From the NCBI GenBank assembly GCA_030950365.1, contig JAUZRQ010000002.1, forward strand, positions 1 through 64,000: a stretch of 64,000 nt of DNA. Reading direction: 5' to 3'. Origin of the DNA: Candidatus Zhuqueibacterota bacterium. Its GTDB lineage: Bacteria; Zhuqueibacterota; Zhuqueibacteria; Zhuqueibacterales; Geothermadaptataceae. The position numbers and the translations under genes were made by a program. Of this stretch, positions 22,690-32,030 are shown one piece after another. Each line of letters starts with the position of its first letter. The first letter of the stretch is position 1. The notes below the pieces were generated by a model, which ran no database searches, was not told where the DNA came from, and saw only the letters and a list, made by a program, of their open reading frames with translations.

Positions 22690-22890
22690 AAAATATTTTT
22701 GTTAGCTTTTGCTTCGGGCCTCATAGTGCGATTTAAAGCGGCAATCCACTCTGCGCTCTCCGTGCCCTCTACGGTTTTTTTGAATGGATTGAACAATCCA
22801 AACAGCTCAACATCCGCGTTTCATCCGTGCGCATCCGTGGCCACCACTTTCCTTGCTTTCACATCCACCGCCCATCACACCCAGCTATTT

Positions 22891-25689
22891 TCAGGGAAGA
22901 ATCAGTACTTTGCGAATGAAGCGGTTGGTGCCGTTGGTGATCTGGTAGAAATACACGCCTGCGGCCACGCTGACGCCACTGGCCGTGCGGCCATCCCATC
23001 GCACCCGGTGTTCGCCTGCCGACAGCAGCCGGTTTGCCACCAGATCGCGAATCTTCTGGCCCAGCAGATTGTACACCGAGATGGAAACCCGCTCCGCCTG
23101 GCTGAGCACGAGCCTCAACGTATTGCCTTCACGAGCGATACGTCCACGCGTGATCGGATTCGGGTAGCTCGGCAGGACCTGAAACGTTCGCGGAACCGTC
23201 GCAGGCGGATCCACGTCCTCAATACCGGTCACATTGCGCTTGCTGAGAATGCGGATACGCCGCAAAGTCGGGGCATCCCCGGACAGATCGGCCACCGATT
23301 GCACCTGATCGCCAGGGCGAAGCGAATCCACCGAAACCGGTGCGCCCTGCGAATTCAACACCAGCACGTTTTGCGGCAGGCTGAAGGTGGTTTGGGTGAT
23401 CGTGGTCTGCGCCGCCGAAATCGTTTCAATGGTGCCGGTATATTGAATCCGTGATAGCACGCGAATTCGTGCGGCGAGATACAAATTGCCGATACGTTTG
23501 GCTTCCACCCGGATCAGCCAGCCGCGCTGAATGGCGTCGAGCTGAATTGCATTGCCCTGTGCATCGGTGACCGCAGTCTGGGCATCAATCAGGAAGGACA
23601 GGTTGTTCACGCGGACCTGGCCGCCCTGGATTTGATCGACCGGCCCTTCCGCATGGATGGAGTCGTGCGGCTGAGCCAGCCGGCGGATCTGCCAGCCGAA
23701 CAGCCCGCCCGCGGGCAGGATTTTCGTACGCGCCTCCACCCGATCGCCCGGCCGGAGGGCATTCAGCCCCATGCTGGCACCGGTCTCGTCTTTTAGCTCC
23801 GAAACCGATGAAAGCTGGATATTCTCGTTTGCCACCTTCAGCCAGTTCGGTCCAATTGCGTCGATGGGGCCGGTGAGCACGAGTTCTTCATCCAGCTTGT
23901 CCACCAGGCTCACGCTCCGGGCGAATTTCTGTCCGCCGCTCACCCGGGCCAGCACTTCGACGATCCGCCCTGGGAAAAACTGACCGAGGTCTCCGGTCTC
24001 CGAGCCATCCGCCAGGAAGTAACGTGTATCGCTATTCAAAACAAAAACCGTGTTTTCAATTTCCAGCCGGTCGCTCTGCATCAAAGCGATGGTGCCGCGA
24101 AGGGACACTTCGTCCTGTTTGAGACTACGCTGCCAGATTTCCTGCGCCAGATACTTGTCGTCGTTCAAGTGCATGCCGCGCACTTCCACCAGATCGCCAT
24201 TTTCGAAGAATTCCCTATCGACCGGCTGGCCAATGGCATCGTAAAATTGCGTGCTGCTATCGATAAAAAAGGTGAAATCACCGACCCTGATGCGGTCCTG
24301 TTCGATATGTTGGATCACATCCGTGATAAGCACCGCGCCGAGACTTTCGGAAAGCAGCAGAACCGTGTTGGCGTACAACTGGCCATCCTTCGGCTCGGCC
24401 AGCACTTCCACGCGCACGCCTTCTTTCAACCGCGAGGGCTCGATGAACTGTTTGCTGGTATCCAGAATGATGGTCAGATCATCGGTGACCAGCGCGAGGC
24501 CACTGATATTGAGCGAACCGTCTCCGACGGCCGTTATCTTGCCACGGGCGGTCATCGGCAGGTTGCGGTTGACCACACGGTAAATCTTCTCAATCAACGG
24601 AATCTTATTGTTGCGGGTCTTTGCTTTGAGCTGCAGGTCCTCGCCGGGAATCAGATCGGTGATCGCCAGCTTTTCACCATGAAAACCAATGATGTCTGTC
24701 TTTGAATGGACCTCGTAATATTCATGATCCACTTTCAAGGTATCCGGCGAACGGCCATCCGACAGCACCTGCGTCACCTCGCCAAACACATCAATTTTGT
24801 AATTATCGGTGCGCGTATCCATCACTTTGATTTCGCTGGCGAGAGCCGTACCTTTGTCCAGAGTAACGACTTCGCATTTGACCTTGTAACCCACTTTCAA
24901 TTGCGAAAAAGCCATTTCCCGGCCATCCCGGCCCTTGATTTCCGTATCGGCATCCACCAGGATCCAGACGCCGGACATGAAAAACCGGGACTCGGCGATG
25001 ACCGCGATGCGCCCTTCATACTCGATGCTCACTGAGCCTTCATCCAGAATATCGATCCGTCTGGCCAGGATCGTACCATCTGTCTGACTCTGACCGTAAA
25101 CCTTGATACTTTGCAGTTTTACCTCGATATCATCCAGCGAGTATAACGAGCCATCCTTGTAAACCTCGGTGTATTGATTCACAAAAATCGACTGGCCGGA
25201 AACCAGGATTGAATTGGAAGCGATGGTTTGCAGGGTCCCCTCGATAATGATATCGCCGACAGGTTGAACGCTGCTTCCCTCCACAATGGTGATTAGGAGT
25301 GATTCCTTGAAATGGTTTTGACGGCGATCTTCGAGTTTGACTTCCAACATCCACTGGCTGAAGGTACGTGGCAACTCAGAAAGCGAAATACTTGCTGTAA
25401 ATGTACCATCCCAGTGGTTGACCAGGCTACCTTCCAGCTCATAGCTTGAACCATTGGCTTCCGGTTCCAGTGAGTAGCTGTTTTCAGTTATATTGGTAAA
25501 ATCAATTTGTGAAGGTTGAATGCGGATGTACAATGTCTGTTCAAAGGTGAAGTGCGTGGTGAAGGTAGAAAAATCCGCGGAGCTGGAGATCATCAGCGCC
25601 TGAGCCACAACGATCTTCGGCAACAGCAATAGCCATCCGCCAAGCAAGATGGTCTTGAAAATTGCGGAATTTTGTTGAACGTTCGTCAT
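22891..25689 (-). CDS. Giant secreted DUF5666-repeat protein with sorting domain
   Basis: 932 residues from the ATG at 25689; an in-frame ATG at 25773 would place extra residues before the signal peptide. The signal peptide ends near VVAQA. After an N-terminal domain of about 125 residues come roughly nine tandem blocks of 70-80 residues with the DUF5666 pattern (G.I..I....I.V.G..F.VD..T.....G....L..L..GD.VEV....DG...A..I). The C-terminal 80 residues form a type IX-like sorting domain (YPNPITRG, ISVYNLLGQKIRDL, GVYFYQI). It is probably exported and anchored at the surface. The second such protein is at 32031-34586. The function of DUF5666 is unknown. Confidence 0.85.
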   Translation of the reverse strand: MTNVQQNSAIFKTILLGGWLLLLPKIVVAQALMISSSADFSTFTTHFTFEQTLYIRIQPSQIDFTNITENSYSLEPEANGSSYELEGSLVNHWDGTFTASISLSELPRTFSQWMLEVKLEDRRQNHFKESLLITIVEGSSVQPVGDIIIEGTLQTIASNSILVSGQSIFVNQYTEVYKDGSLYSLDDIEVKLQSIKVYGQSQTDGTILARRIDILDEGSVSIEYEGRIAVIAESRFFMSGVWILVDADTEIKGRDGREMAFSQLKVGYKVKCEVVTLDKGTALASEIKVMDTRTDNYKIDVFGEVTQVLSDGRSPDTLKVDHEYYEVHSKTDIIGFHGEKLAITDLIPGEDLQLKAKTRNNKIPLIEKIYRVVNRNLPMTARGKITAVGDGSLNISGLALVTDDLTIILDTSKQFIEPSRLKEGVRVEVLAEPKDGQLYANTVLLLSESLGAVLITDVIQHIEQDRIRVGDFTFFIDSSTQFYDAIGQPVDREFFENGDLVEVRGMHLNDDKYLAQEIWQRSLKQDEVSLRGTIALMQSDRLEIENTVFVLNSDTRYFLADGSETGDLGQFFPGRIVEVLARVSGGQKFARSVSLVDKLDEELVLTGPIDAIGPNWLKVANENIQLSSVSELKDETGASMGLNALRPGDRVEARTKILPAGGLFGWQIRRLAQPHDSIHAEGPVDQIQGGQVRVNNLSFLIDAQTAVTDAQGNAIQLDAIQRGWLIRVEAKRIGNLYLAARIRVLSRIQYTGTIETISAAQTTITQTTFSLPQNVLVLNSQGAPVSVDSLRPGDQVQSVADLSGDAPTLRRIRILSKRNVTGIEDVDPPATVPRTFQVLPSYPNPITRGRIAREGNTLRLVLSQAERVSISVYNLLGQKIRDLVANRLLSAGEHRVRWDGRTASGVSVAAGVYFYQITNGTNRFIRKVLILP

Positions 25690-26255
25690 TTCGTTTTCAG
25701 GACGGCCTGCTTTTTGCAATAAGTAAGACACCAAGGATTTTGATCCACTATAGTTTACTGTTAAACACAACAACTTCTATGCCAATACCGCTTTTCTGAA
25801 ACATTTTTCTATGACGATCCAAGCCCGGAGAATACTCACTCGATGCAAAATCGCCATAATCATCTAACGAACAAAACGTTACACACGCTCCACCACCATA
25901 CACAAAGCGAAATCAAATTACAAAATATTCACGCCATTGTCAAATATTGAATGTAGATTTCAAGATGGTTCAAAATAGTACAGATTTTGTGCAAATTTTG
26001 CGCTTTCTTGCATTCTTCCAGCGAATATATTGCGCATGCCCGGATTATTTTTTATCTTAGGGGCATACGCCAGGGAATTGGCAGCCGCCTTTATGCAAAG
26101 CCTGGACCATGTAATTAAGAGATTGCGCGGCGTTTGTATTTTCATGCCATGTTGGCCTGCATGGAACAGAGTCATGCATGTTACTTCACAAGGGCGGCAA
26201 ACAGGAAAAGCAGCTTCGCTCGTACACGACCATTCATAAGGAAACCAGTTTGCGG
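25690..26255. promoter_or_regulatory. Divergent promoter region with TTTGCGC-type motifs
   Basis: About 570 bp, AT-rich, between the divergent DUF5666 gene and the surface-protein operon. Around 25990-26035 it contains TGCAAATTTTGCGC, TTGCATTC and TTGCGCATGC. A very similar cluster lies about the same distance (around 290-300 bp) upstream of the other DUF5666 gene, suggesting a shared regulator. No sigma-54 consensus was seen. Confidence 0.35.
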
Positions 26256-27302
26256 ATGATAGCCAGGTTAAAGCTTCCGTATATCAAAGCGTTCTTTTTG
26301 ATCCTACTCAGCGTGCTAACGCAGCGCTGTTCCAGCGATGCACCGCATTCCAACCCACTGGATCCACTCTCGCCCAAATACGACCCCAACGCAACGCTGG
26401 AAGGCGTTTGCACCCGATTATACGATCAGCAGGTGCCCGTAACGGACGTGGACGTGGTTTTGAAGCCTCAAAGCCCATCACCAGTTAACCGCCAATGGGA
26501 GACGCGCACCGATGCCAGTGGCCGCTTCCGGTTCACGGCTCTGCCTCCGGATACGTATTTGGTAGTCGTGCGAAAAGACGGTTTTGCCCCTGATTCACAG
26601 ATGGTGGTCATTGGGCCGAAAGAGACCCGGCAGCTGCAATTCGCTCTCGACGCGCTGCCGCTGCTGCAGTCCATCGCCTTCAATACCGGTCACCTGCTAC
26701 TCAACACGCCAGACGGAGCCGAGCAATACCTGATTCAGATAAATGTGGTTCTCTTGGATCCCGATCGAAACCTGGACATTGATTCGGTGGTGTGCCGCAA
26801 TGATTCTCTGCAGGTGCAGTTTCCGTTATCGCCCAACGAAGACCATTCCGAATGGAGCGTGGACATGCCGCTGGATGCTCTGCCAGTACCGGATCCCGAG
26901 GCCTATCTTGGCAAGCCGTTCATCATCGATGTGTATTCCACAGCCAACTCGGCGGTGCATAAAAACAGTTTCGGCCCGTACTTTCTCATTCGTTTCATCC
27001 CGACGAAAATCGCCATCGAATTTCCGAAAAACGATACCACCGTGACGGCGCCCATTACCTTCCGCTGGCGCAATCCAAACCGCCCTGCATTTCCCTACGT
27101 ATATCAGATAGAAATCAATCAATTTATTTCTGTAGGCGAGTTCGTAACCCGGCGGGTCAAAAATGTAACCTCGGATAGCTCGCTGACCTTCAACTTGCCA
27201 TTGCCGGTGGGTAAATATTTCTGGGCGGTGATCTTGTTTGATAATTTTGGTAACTGGACGAGATCAAAAGATGAGACCTTTACATTAATTCCTTCGAGAT
27301 AA
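26256..27302 (+). CDS. Secreted protein with carboxypeptidase-regulatory-like domain
   Basis: 348 residues from the ATG at 26256 (a TTG two codons earlier, nearer AAGGAAA, is an alternative). The leader has a hydrophobic core (FFLILLSVLTQ) followed by RCSSDA; the Cys suggests a lipoprotein, though Gln-Arg before it is a poor lipobox. Residues of about 45-130 form a carboxypeptidase-regulatory-like Ig fold (TDASGRFRFTALPPDTYLVV). The C-terminal part (about 250-345) resembles a fibronectin-like surface domain. The stop is 4 bp before the EBP gene, so it heads that operon. Confidence 0.7.
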   Translation: MIARLKLPYIKAFFLILLSVLTQRCSSDAPHSNPLDPLSPKYDPNATLEGVCTRLYDQQVPVTDVDVVLKPQSPSPVNRQWETRTDASGRFRFTALPPDTYLVVVRKDGFAPDSQMVVIGPKETRQLQFALDALPLLQSIAFNTGHLLLNTPDGAEQYLIQINVVLLDPDRNLDIDSVVCRNDSLQVQFPLSPNEDHSEWSVDMPLDALPVPDPEAYLGKPFIIDVYSTANSAVHKNSFGPYFLIRFIPTKIAIEFPKNDTTVTAPITFRWRNPNRPAFPYVYQIEINQFISVGEFVTRRVKNVTSDSSLTFNLPLPVGKYFWAVILFDNFGNWTRSKDETFTLIPSR

Positions 27303-27306
27303 CGCC

Positions 27307-28788
27307 ATGGAACGGACCGACATTCTTAAAGATCCTCTCAAAGCGCTTTCAGCCATTAGCGAAACCATCAACACCATTTACGATCTGGACGAGCTGCTGC
27401 GCAAGATTCTAGACATCGTACTGAAAACAGTGAATGCCCAGCGCGGCATGGTGCTCATATTCGAGGACGGACAGACCGACAAACTGCGCGTTCGGCTGTC
27501 GCACAATATCGATACGCCGCCCGACCAGCCACTGGACCGTTTTTCACGCAGCGTGGTGGAAGCCGCGCTCAAAGAGGGCGAAACCATTATTTCTTACAAC
27601 ATTTTGCAGGACGAACGATTCAGCACGGCGCAGAGCATTGCAGAACAAAAAATCGTGGCGGCGGCGTGCCTGCCACTGCGCATCAAATCCCAACCCATCG
27701 GCGCCATTTACATTGACAGCACCGAAACGCGCGGGCAATTCCGCGCGGAGATGGAACCGTTCCTAAATGCCTTCGCCCATCAGGCGGCCATTGCCATTGA
27801 AAATGCCCAAATGTACGAACGCCTGCGCATCGAAAACCGGCGGCTGCGCAAAACCCTGCAATCGAAGCATGAGATTAGCGGCATCATCGGCCGCAGTCCG
27901 GCCATGCTAAAGGTTTTAGAAACCATCCGCAATGTGGCCGACACGCACGCCACCGTGCTTATCCTCGGCGAGAGTGGCACCGGCAAAGAACTGGTCGCCC
28001 GCGCGCTGCACTTTAACAGCCGTTACCACGACAAACCGTTCATCGCATGCTTTTGCGGCTCGCTGCCCGAATCGCTGTTGGAAAGCGAGCTATTCGGCCA
28101 CAAAGCCGGATCGTTCACCGGCGCCACGCACGACAAAAAGGGCCTGTTTGAAGAAGCCGACGGCGGGACCTTTTTCCTGGATGAGATCGGTGACATCAGT
28201 CCGCGCGTACAGGTGCAACTGCTGCGGGTACTACAGGAACGGGAGATCAAACGCATCGGCGAAAATCAGCCGCGCAAAATCGATGTGCGCATCATCGCAG
28301 CCACCAATAAGGATTTGAAAAAAGAGGTGGAGGAGGGCCGGTTCCGAGAGGACCTATACTACCGGCTGAACGTTATCACCATCTACATGCCGCCACTGCG
28401 CGCCCGCGGCGATGACGTAATCCTGCTGGCACAGCATTTCCTCGATCAAGCAGCCCAGAAAGCCGAAAAGCCGGTGCAGGGTTTTTCGGATGACGCTATC
28501 GAAGCGATGCGCAACTATAGTTGGCCCGGCAACGTGCGCGAACTGGAAAATTGTATTGAACGCGCAGTGTTGCTGGCTAAAGGCGATTTCGTTACCTCCA
28601 ATGATCTGCAAATTGAACCAGAAGGGCGTATTGCATCGCTACCCAGCGGGCTCACCTTGCAGGAATACGAACGGTTGATCGTGGAGCAAGCGCTCAACGA
28701 GCATCAGGGGAATGTGTCGGAAACGGCGCGCGCGCTGGGCGTAAGCCGGCGCTGGCTGCACTATCGCCTCAAAGAGTGGGGATTATGA
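27307..28788 (+). CDS. Sigma-54-dependent activator, GAF-AAA+-Fis HTH
   Basis: 493 residues: GAF domain (about 22-168), coiled linker, AAA+ domain (about 193-425) and a C-terminal Fis-type HTH (GNVSETARALGVSRRWLHYR). Walker A is GESGTGKE (221-228) and Walker B FFLDEIGD (289-296). The sigma-54 contact loop reads GSFTGA (268-273) instead of GAFTGA, a tolerated but less common variant, and the usual VNCAAL strand is CFCGSL. Its last codons overlap the start of a Ser/Thr kinase gene (ATGA), so the two are made together. No -24/-12 promoter was found nearby; its targets are probably elsewhere. Confidence 0.92.
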   Translation: MERTDILKDPLKALSAISETINTIYDLDELLRKILDIVLKTVNAQRGMVLIFEDGQTDKLRVRLSHNIDTPPDQPLDRFSRSVVEAALKEGETIISYNILQDERFSTAQSIAEQKIVAAACLPLRIKSQPIGAIYIDSTETRGQFRAEMEPFLNAFAHQAAIAIENAQMYERLRIENRRLRKTLQSKHEISGIIGRSPAMLKVLETIRNVADTHATVLILGESGTGKELVARALHFNSRYHDKPFIACFCGSLPESLLESELFGHKAGSFTGATHDKKGLFEEADGGTFFLDEIGDISPRVQVQLLRVLQEREIKRIGENQPRKIDVRIIAATNKDLKKEVEEGRFREDLYYRLNVITIYMPPLRARGDDVILLAQHFLDQAAQKAEKPVQGFSDDAIEAMRNYSWPGNVRELENCIERAVLLAKGDFVTSNDLQIEPEGRIASLPSGLTLQEYERLIVEQALNEHQGNVSETARALGVSRRWLHYRLKEWGL

Positions 28789-30473
28789 GACAGGTTGGTC
28801 GATTTCGGCTGGTGGCGGAGGTCAAACGCGGCGATCGCATCACTACCTACCGCGGTTACGATCCACAAGAGGAGCGGTTCGTCATCGTCAAGCTGGCGTC
28901 CATCCCAGCCACCCAGGAAGACCCCGCGCTGGAGCGGTTGCGCAAAGAAGGCGAAATTTACCGCAAAATGGATCACCCCAACATCGCCCAACTGATCGAA
29001 ATCGGCGTGGAAGGGCTGTATCCCTATCTGGTGCTCGAATTTATCGATGGGCCCGGGCTGCGGCAGATCATCCGCGACTATGGCCCGCTGCCGCAAGACA
29101 TCGCCCTGTTTTGCCTGATCGACCTGCTCGAAGGCCTGCAATTCATCCACGATAACCACCTGATTCACCGCGACCTGAAGCCAGAGAACCTGATTCTTGC
29201 CACCGAGGGCCGGCTCAAAATCTGCGATTTCGATCTCGCCCTCGAAAACACGCCCGAGGCTACGGCTTCGAACCGGCTCACCGGCACGGTGGGCTATTTT
29301 GCGCCAGAAGCCATCCTTGGCGAACCTCTATCGCCACAAAGTGATCTTTTCTCCACCGGCGTGATCCTGTACGAACTGCTCACCGGAATGCGACCGTTTA
29401 AACGTGAGAGCGCCAAGCAAGAAATTACTGCCATCACTCAGGCGCCACCCATCGCATTAACCAAAGTCGGTGTGGTCACTGAACCGTTTTTCGAGGAGCT
29501 AAGTCAGACATTGCTCGCCAAGCATCGCGAGCAACGCCCGGCTTCGGCTCGGCAGCTGCTGCAGCACATTGAATCCCGTCTGCAGTTGCCCGATCCGGAG
29601 CAGCGTCAGGCCGCATTGGCGGAATTTGTGCGCGATCCGCTGGCATATCAGGAGCGACCGTTGTCCGAGCGCAAGGCCACCCCGGATGCGGTTGCCGATC
29701 CCGCGCCTGCTGACAAAAAAAGCCCGTTTATGTGGATCGCCCTGGCGCTGGCCGGCCTGCTGGGCGGCTCGTTGTACTTTCTGGTCTTTCAGCCGTCCGT
29801 CGGCGAAGCGCCCGAAACCAACAAGGCGGTCATGCAGCTCCCTGCGTCTCAGCCCACGGCATCCGGAGAGCAACAACCTGTGGCCGGCACCACCGAACCG
29901 GACACGCTGGCACAACCGCAGACCGCGGTAGCGACCAACGATAGCGCTCTCGTGGCCGAACCGGAAAGCCGGAAGACGCCGGCCATAACCTCACCTGTGG
30001 GACAGCCACAGCAAGAGCCACCCCAAGCACCGCCATTTGCCGGCAAGCACATCACCATTCACTCCCTACCATGGGCGTACATTTTCGTTAATGGCGATTC
30101 ACTGGGTATGAGCTCGGACCTCGGGCCGGTGTATCTGCAGGCTGGTCAACACAGCATTGCGTTTGTCAATCCGCGCCTACCGCGGCTCGAGTTCACGGTG
30201 GAAATTTCCGCCGATACACCCGACACACTGCAGTTCGATTTGCTGCCCCGGCTGGGTCAATTGCAGCTATCTATCACACCATGGGCTTATGTATACGTGG
30301 ACGGCCGCGAAATCAAGGATTTTTCCAGCAAAACTCCGCTCATCCTGCTCCCGGGTGAGCATTCGATCCGCCTTATTCATCCCACCCTTGGCAGCGTAGA
30401 GAAACGGGTGCTGCTTAAAGCCGGAGAGCTCCAGCGCCTTTCCATCAATCTGTTCGAGGAAACCCAGCAATAA
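28785..30473 (+). CDS. Transmembrane Ser/Thr protein kinase with PEGA-like domains
   Basis: 562 residues starting at the ATG that overlaps the previous stop. The kinase domain (about 6-265) has VIVK (Lys36), Glu56 in the C-helix, the catalytic HRDLKPEN (Asp130) and an APE-like FAPEA segment. The glycine loop is poor (KRGDRITTYRG) and the metal-binding DFG is DFD (148-150), so activity may be altered. A single TM helix spans about 314-335, followed by a Pro/Thr/Gln-rich linker and two PEGA-like beta domains (about 425-555) facing the periplasm. Coupling to the EBP suggests the kinase controls that activator, possibly via phosphorylation. Confidence 0.88.
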   Translation: MRQVGRFRLVAEVKRGDRITTYRGYDPQEERFVIVKLASIPATQEDPALERLRKEGEIYRKMDHPNIAQLIEIGVEGLYPYLVLEFIDGPGLRQIIRDYGPLPQDIALFCLIDLLEGLQFIHDNHLIHRDLKPENLILATEGRLKICDFDLALENTPEATASNRLTGTVGYFAPEAILGEPLSPQSDLFSTGVILYELLTGMRPFKRESAKQEITAITQAPPIALTKVGVVTEPFFEELSQTLLAKHREQRPASARQLLQHIESRLQLPDPEQRQAALAEFVRDPLAYQERPLSERKATPDAVADPAPADKKSPFMWIALALAGLLGGSLYFLVFQPSVGEAPETNKAVMQLPASQPTASGEQQPVAGTTEPDTLAQPQTAVATNDSALVAEPESRKTPAITSPVGQPQQEPPQAPPFAGKHITIHSLPWAYIFVNGDSLGMSSDLGPVYLQAGQHSIAFVNPRLPRLEFTVEISADTPDTLQFDLLPRLGQLQLSITPWAYVYVDGREIKDFSSKTPLILLPGEHSIRLIHPTLGSVEKRVLLKAGELQRLSINLFEETQQ

Positions 30474-30912
30474 TTGTAAAAAAAATGTAACCCGCGTTCC
30501 GAAGCCTGAATAGCTTTGCTCGCTTGTAGGATTCAACCATTTTTCGGTTTAAGACTTCGCAATCATTCCAGCATTCCGAGGCAAGCGTTCACGTTGCGCC
30601 GTTTTCGCGCCCCTTTGCGGCATCTGCTCCAAGTAGCCCAAAAAGCTCCTGCTACCAATAATTTCCTCCGCATCAAGAAATTTACTTGCAAAATTGCCCG
30701 CGCTGCTATATACTTGATTTTACGATAAAATGACCTGCAAGTCGCCACGCGCCAACACCGCCCAACAGCGCTCGCAGACGCATTTGGGGCAGACGGACGT
30801 TCCGGCTCCGCTGCTGGGTATGCTGAAAGTCCATTGGGATGACCAGGGGCTATGCCCCCTTCAGGCAACGCAGCCTGTCTCGAAAATTTGTTTAATTCGA
30901 ATCCGGGTGTAC
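30474..30912. other. Intergenic region, no gene seen
   Basis: About 440 bp between the kinase and the DUF5683-like gene. It contains AT-rich stretches around 30660-30730 and a GGGGC/GCCCC stem at about 30847-30863. A frame open from 30730 into the next gene lacks a ribosome site and signal-like start. A TTCGAATCC at 30896 has no tRNA around it. Confidence 0.4.
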
Positions 30913-31734
30913 ATGTCAAAAGTCTGGACAATTCTGGGATTTTTTCTTTTCGTACAGATGGTCACCGGCCTGGCCGCGCAGACACCGGAAGACCGCATCA
31001 TCGAAGGCATTTATGATGCGCTGCGCAAGGCCGATTACCGTCTCGCCGAAAGCCGGGCGGATTCGGCGCTGGCGGTGTATTTCCGCTTCAAGCCGCGGCA
31101 CCTGGCCGAAATTCACGCCCTGCGCGCGCTGATTTACGACCACGACGGCGCTGAAGCCGAAGCCGCCAACCATCTCGCTCTCGCCGCCGGCCTCGATCCC
31201 GCGCTCGAGCTGGATCCTCTGTTCTTTTCGCCCAAAATGCAAAACATGTTCAACGAGCTCAAATCCAAAAGCCAAACCAACGATATTTTGCCGGATACGG
31301 CGGGCACTGGCTCGCCGCAAATTCGCTACCTCCCCCTACCCGATCCAAGGGTGGCTGCAGCGTGGCGATCGCTGTTGCTACCCGGATGGGGGCAGTTTTA
31401 CAAAGGGCAGAAACGCCGGGGTACGCTGATCTCCAGCGTGACCGCCATGCTGGCCGCATCCACCCTGGCCACCCACCTGCTTCGCCAGCGCGCCGAACAG
31501 CAGTACCTCGAGGCGCGCACTCCGCTGGACATCCGCAACCGGTACGACACGTTCAATCGCTATCACCGCTGGCGTAATCACCTCACCGTGGCTACCGGCG
31601 TGGCCTGGCTCGCTGGCTTTCTGGACGCCCTGTTCTATCCACCGCCATCCGCTCCCGGGCTCGGAAAAGTGGGGCCCGTTGTTGAAATTAGCTCCGATCG
31701 CCTGGCTATTGGCATGTGGCTGAGCTGGCAATAG
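30913..31734 (+). CDS. Secreted DUF5683-like envelope protein
   Basis: 273 residues from the ATG at 30913, chosen because it places the signal peptide (WTILGFFLFVQMVTGLAAQ) at the N-terminus. The mature N-terminal part (about 25-110) looks like a helical repeat region (ALRKADYRLAESRADSAL). Residues of about 145-175 carry AWRSLLLPGWGQFYKGQKRRG, the hallmark of the DUF5683 and related membrane domains, followed by two hydrophobic helices. Its role is unknown. No ribosome site is obvious. It lies 439 bp beyond the kinase gene and convergent to the second DUF5666 gene. Confidence 0.7.
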   Translation: MSKVWTILGFFLFVQMVTGLAAQTPEDRIIEGIYDALRKADYRLAESRADSALAVYFRFKPRHLAEIHALRALIYDHDGAEAEAANHLALAAGLDPALELDPLFFSPKMQNMFNELKSKSQTNDILPDTAGTGSPQIRYLPLPDPRVAAAWRSLLLPGWGQFYKGQKRRGTLISSVTAMLAASTLATHLLRQRAEQQYLEARTPLDIRNRYDTFNRYHRWRNHLTVATGVAWLAGFLDALFYPPPSAPGLGKVGPVVEISSDRLAIGMWLSWQ

Positions 31735-31933
31735 CACCTACCGCTGCAACCTCTTCATTTGCAACCCAATCTGTAAATCGGCAATGTATCTGGTCAGCCT
31801 GCTTTTTTTATGCTACTCCAAGAGCGCGGGATGGTGAAAGGAACCAAACTCGCTCTCCGCGGGAAAAGTCTGGATATTAATATCATGACCAGAACTAAAT
31901 GGCAGTCTCACCTTTCCCTCAAACAAAACAAAA

Positions 31934-31961
31934 AAAGCCACCCGGAAACCTGGGTGGCTTT
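31934..31961 (-). terminator. Intrinsic terminator of the second DUF5666 gene
   Basis: A stem AAAGCCACCC / GGGTGGCTTT with an 8-nt loop. On the minus strand it is followed by a long T-rich tract (complement of 31919-31936), ideal for the gene ending at 32031. On the plus strand it has TTTT, so it may also stop transcription from the convergent side. Confidence 0.9.
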
Positions 31962-32030
31962 TGCGGAGTCTTCGCCAATCATCGTCCTTAACGATGGCAA
32001 AAAGACCGTTGCAGGAGCATGCAGCAACGA

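Larger units (their letters stand above)
21995..22890. other. Repeat-rich intergenic region
   Basis: About 900 bp with no supported gene. It holds MITE copy 2 (22270-22546), a repeat remnant ending in the MITE terminal repeat (22643-22689), and stretches of degenerate repeat text such as CATCCGTGTGCATCCGTGG-type sequence. It appears to be an accumulation site for small non-coding elements between the tag gene and the end of the convergent DUF5666 gene. Confidence 0.6.

Noticed and set aside
30896-30905. TTCGAATCC, a T-loop-like word suggesting a tRNA
   Set aside because: No cloverleaf can be drawn in the preceding 75 nt and no acceptor stem pairs with the sequence after it.
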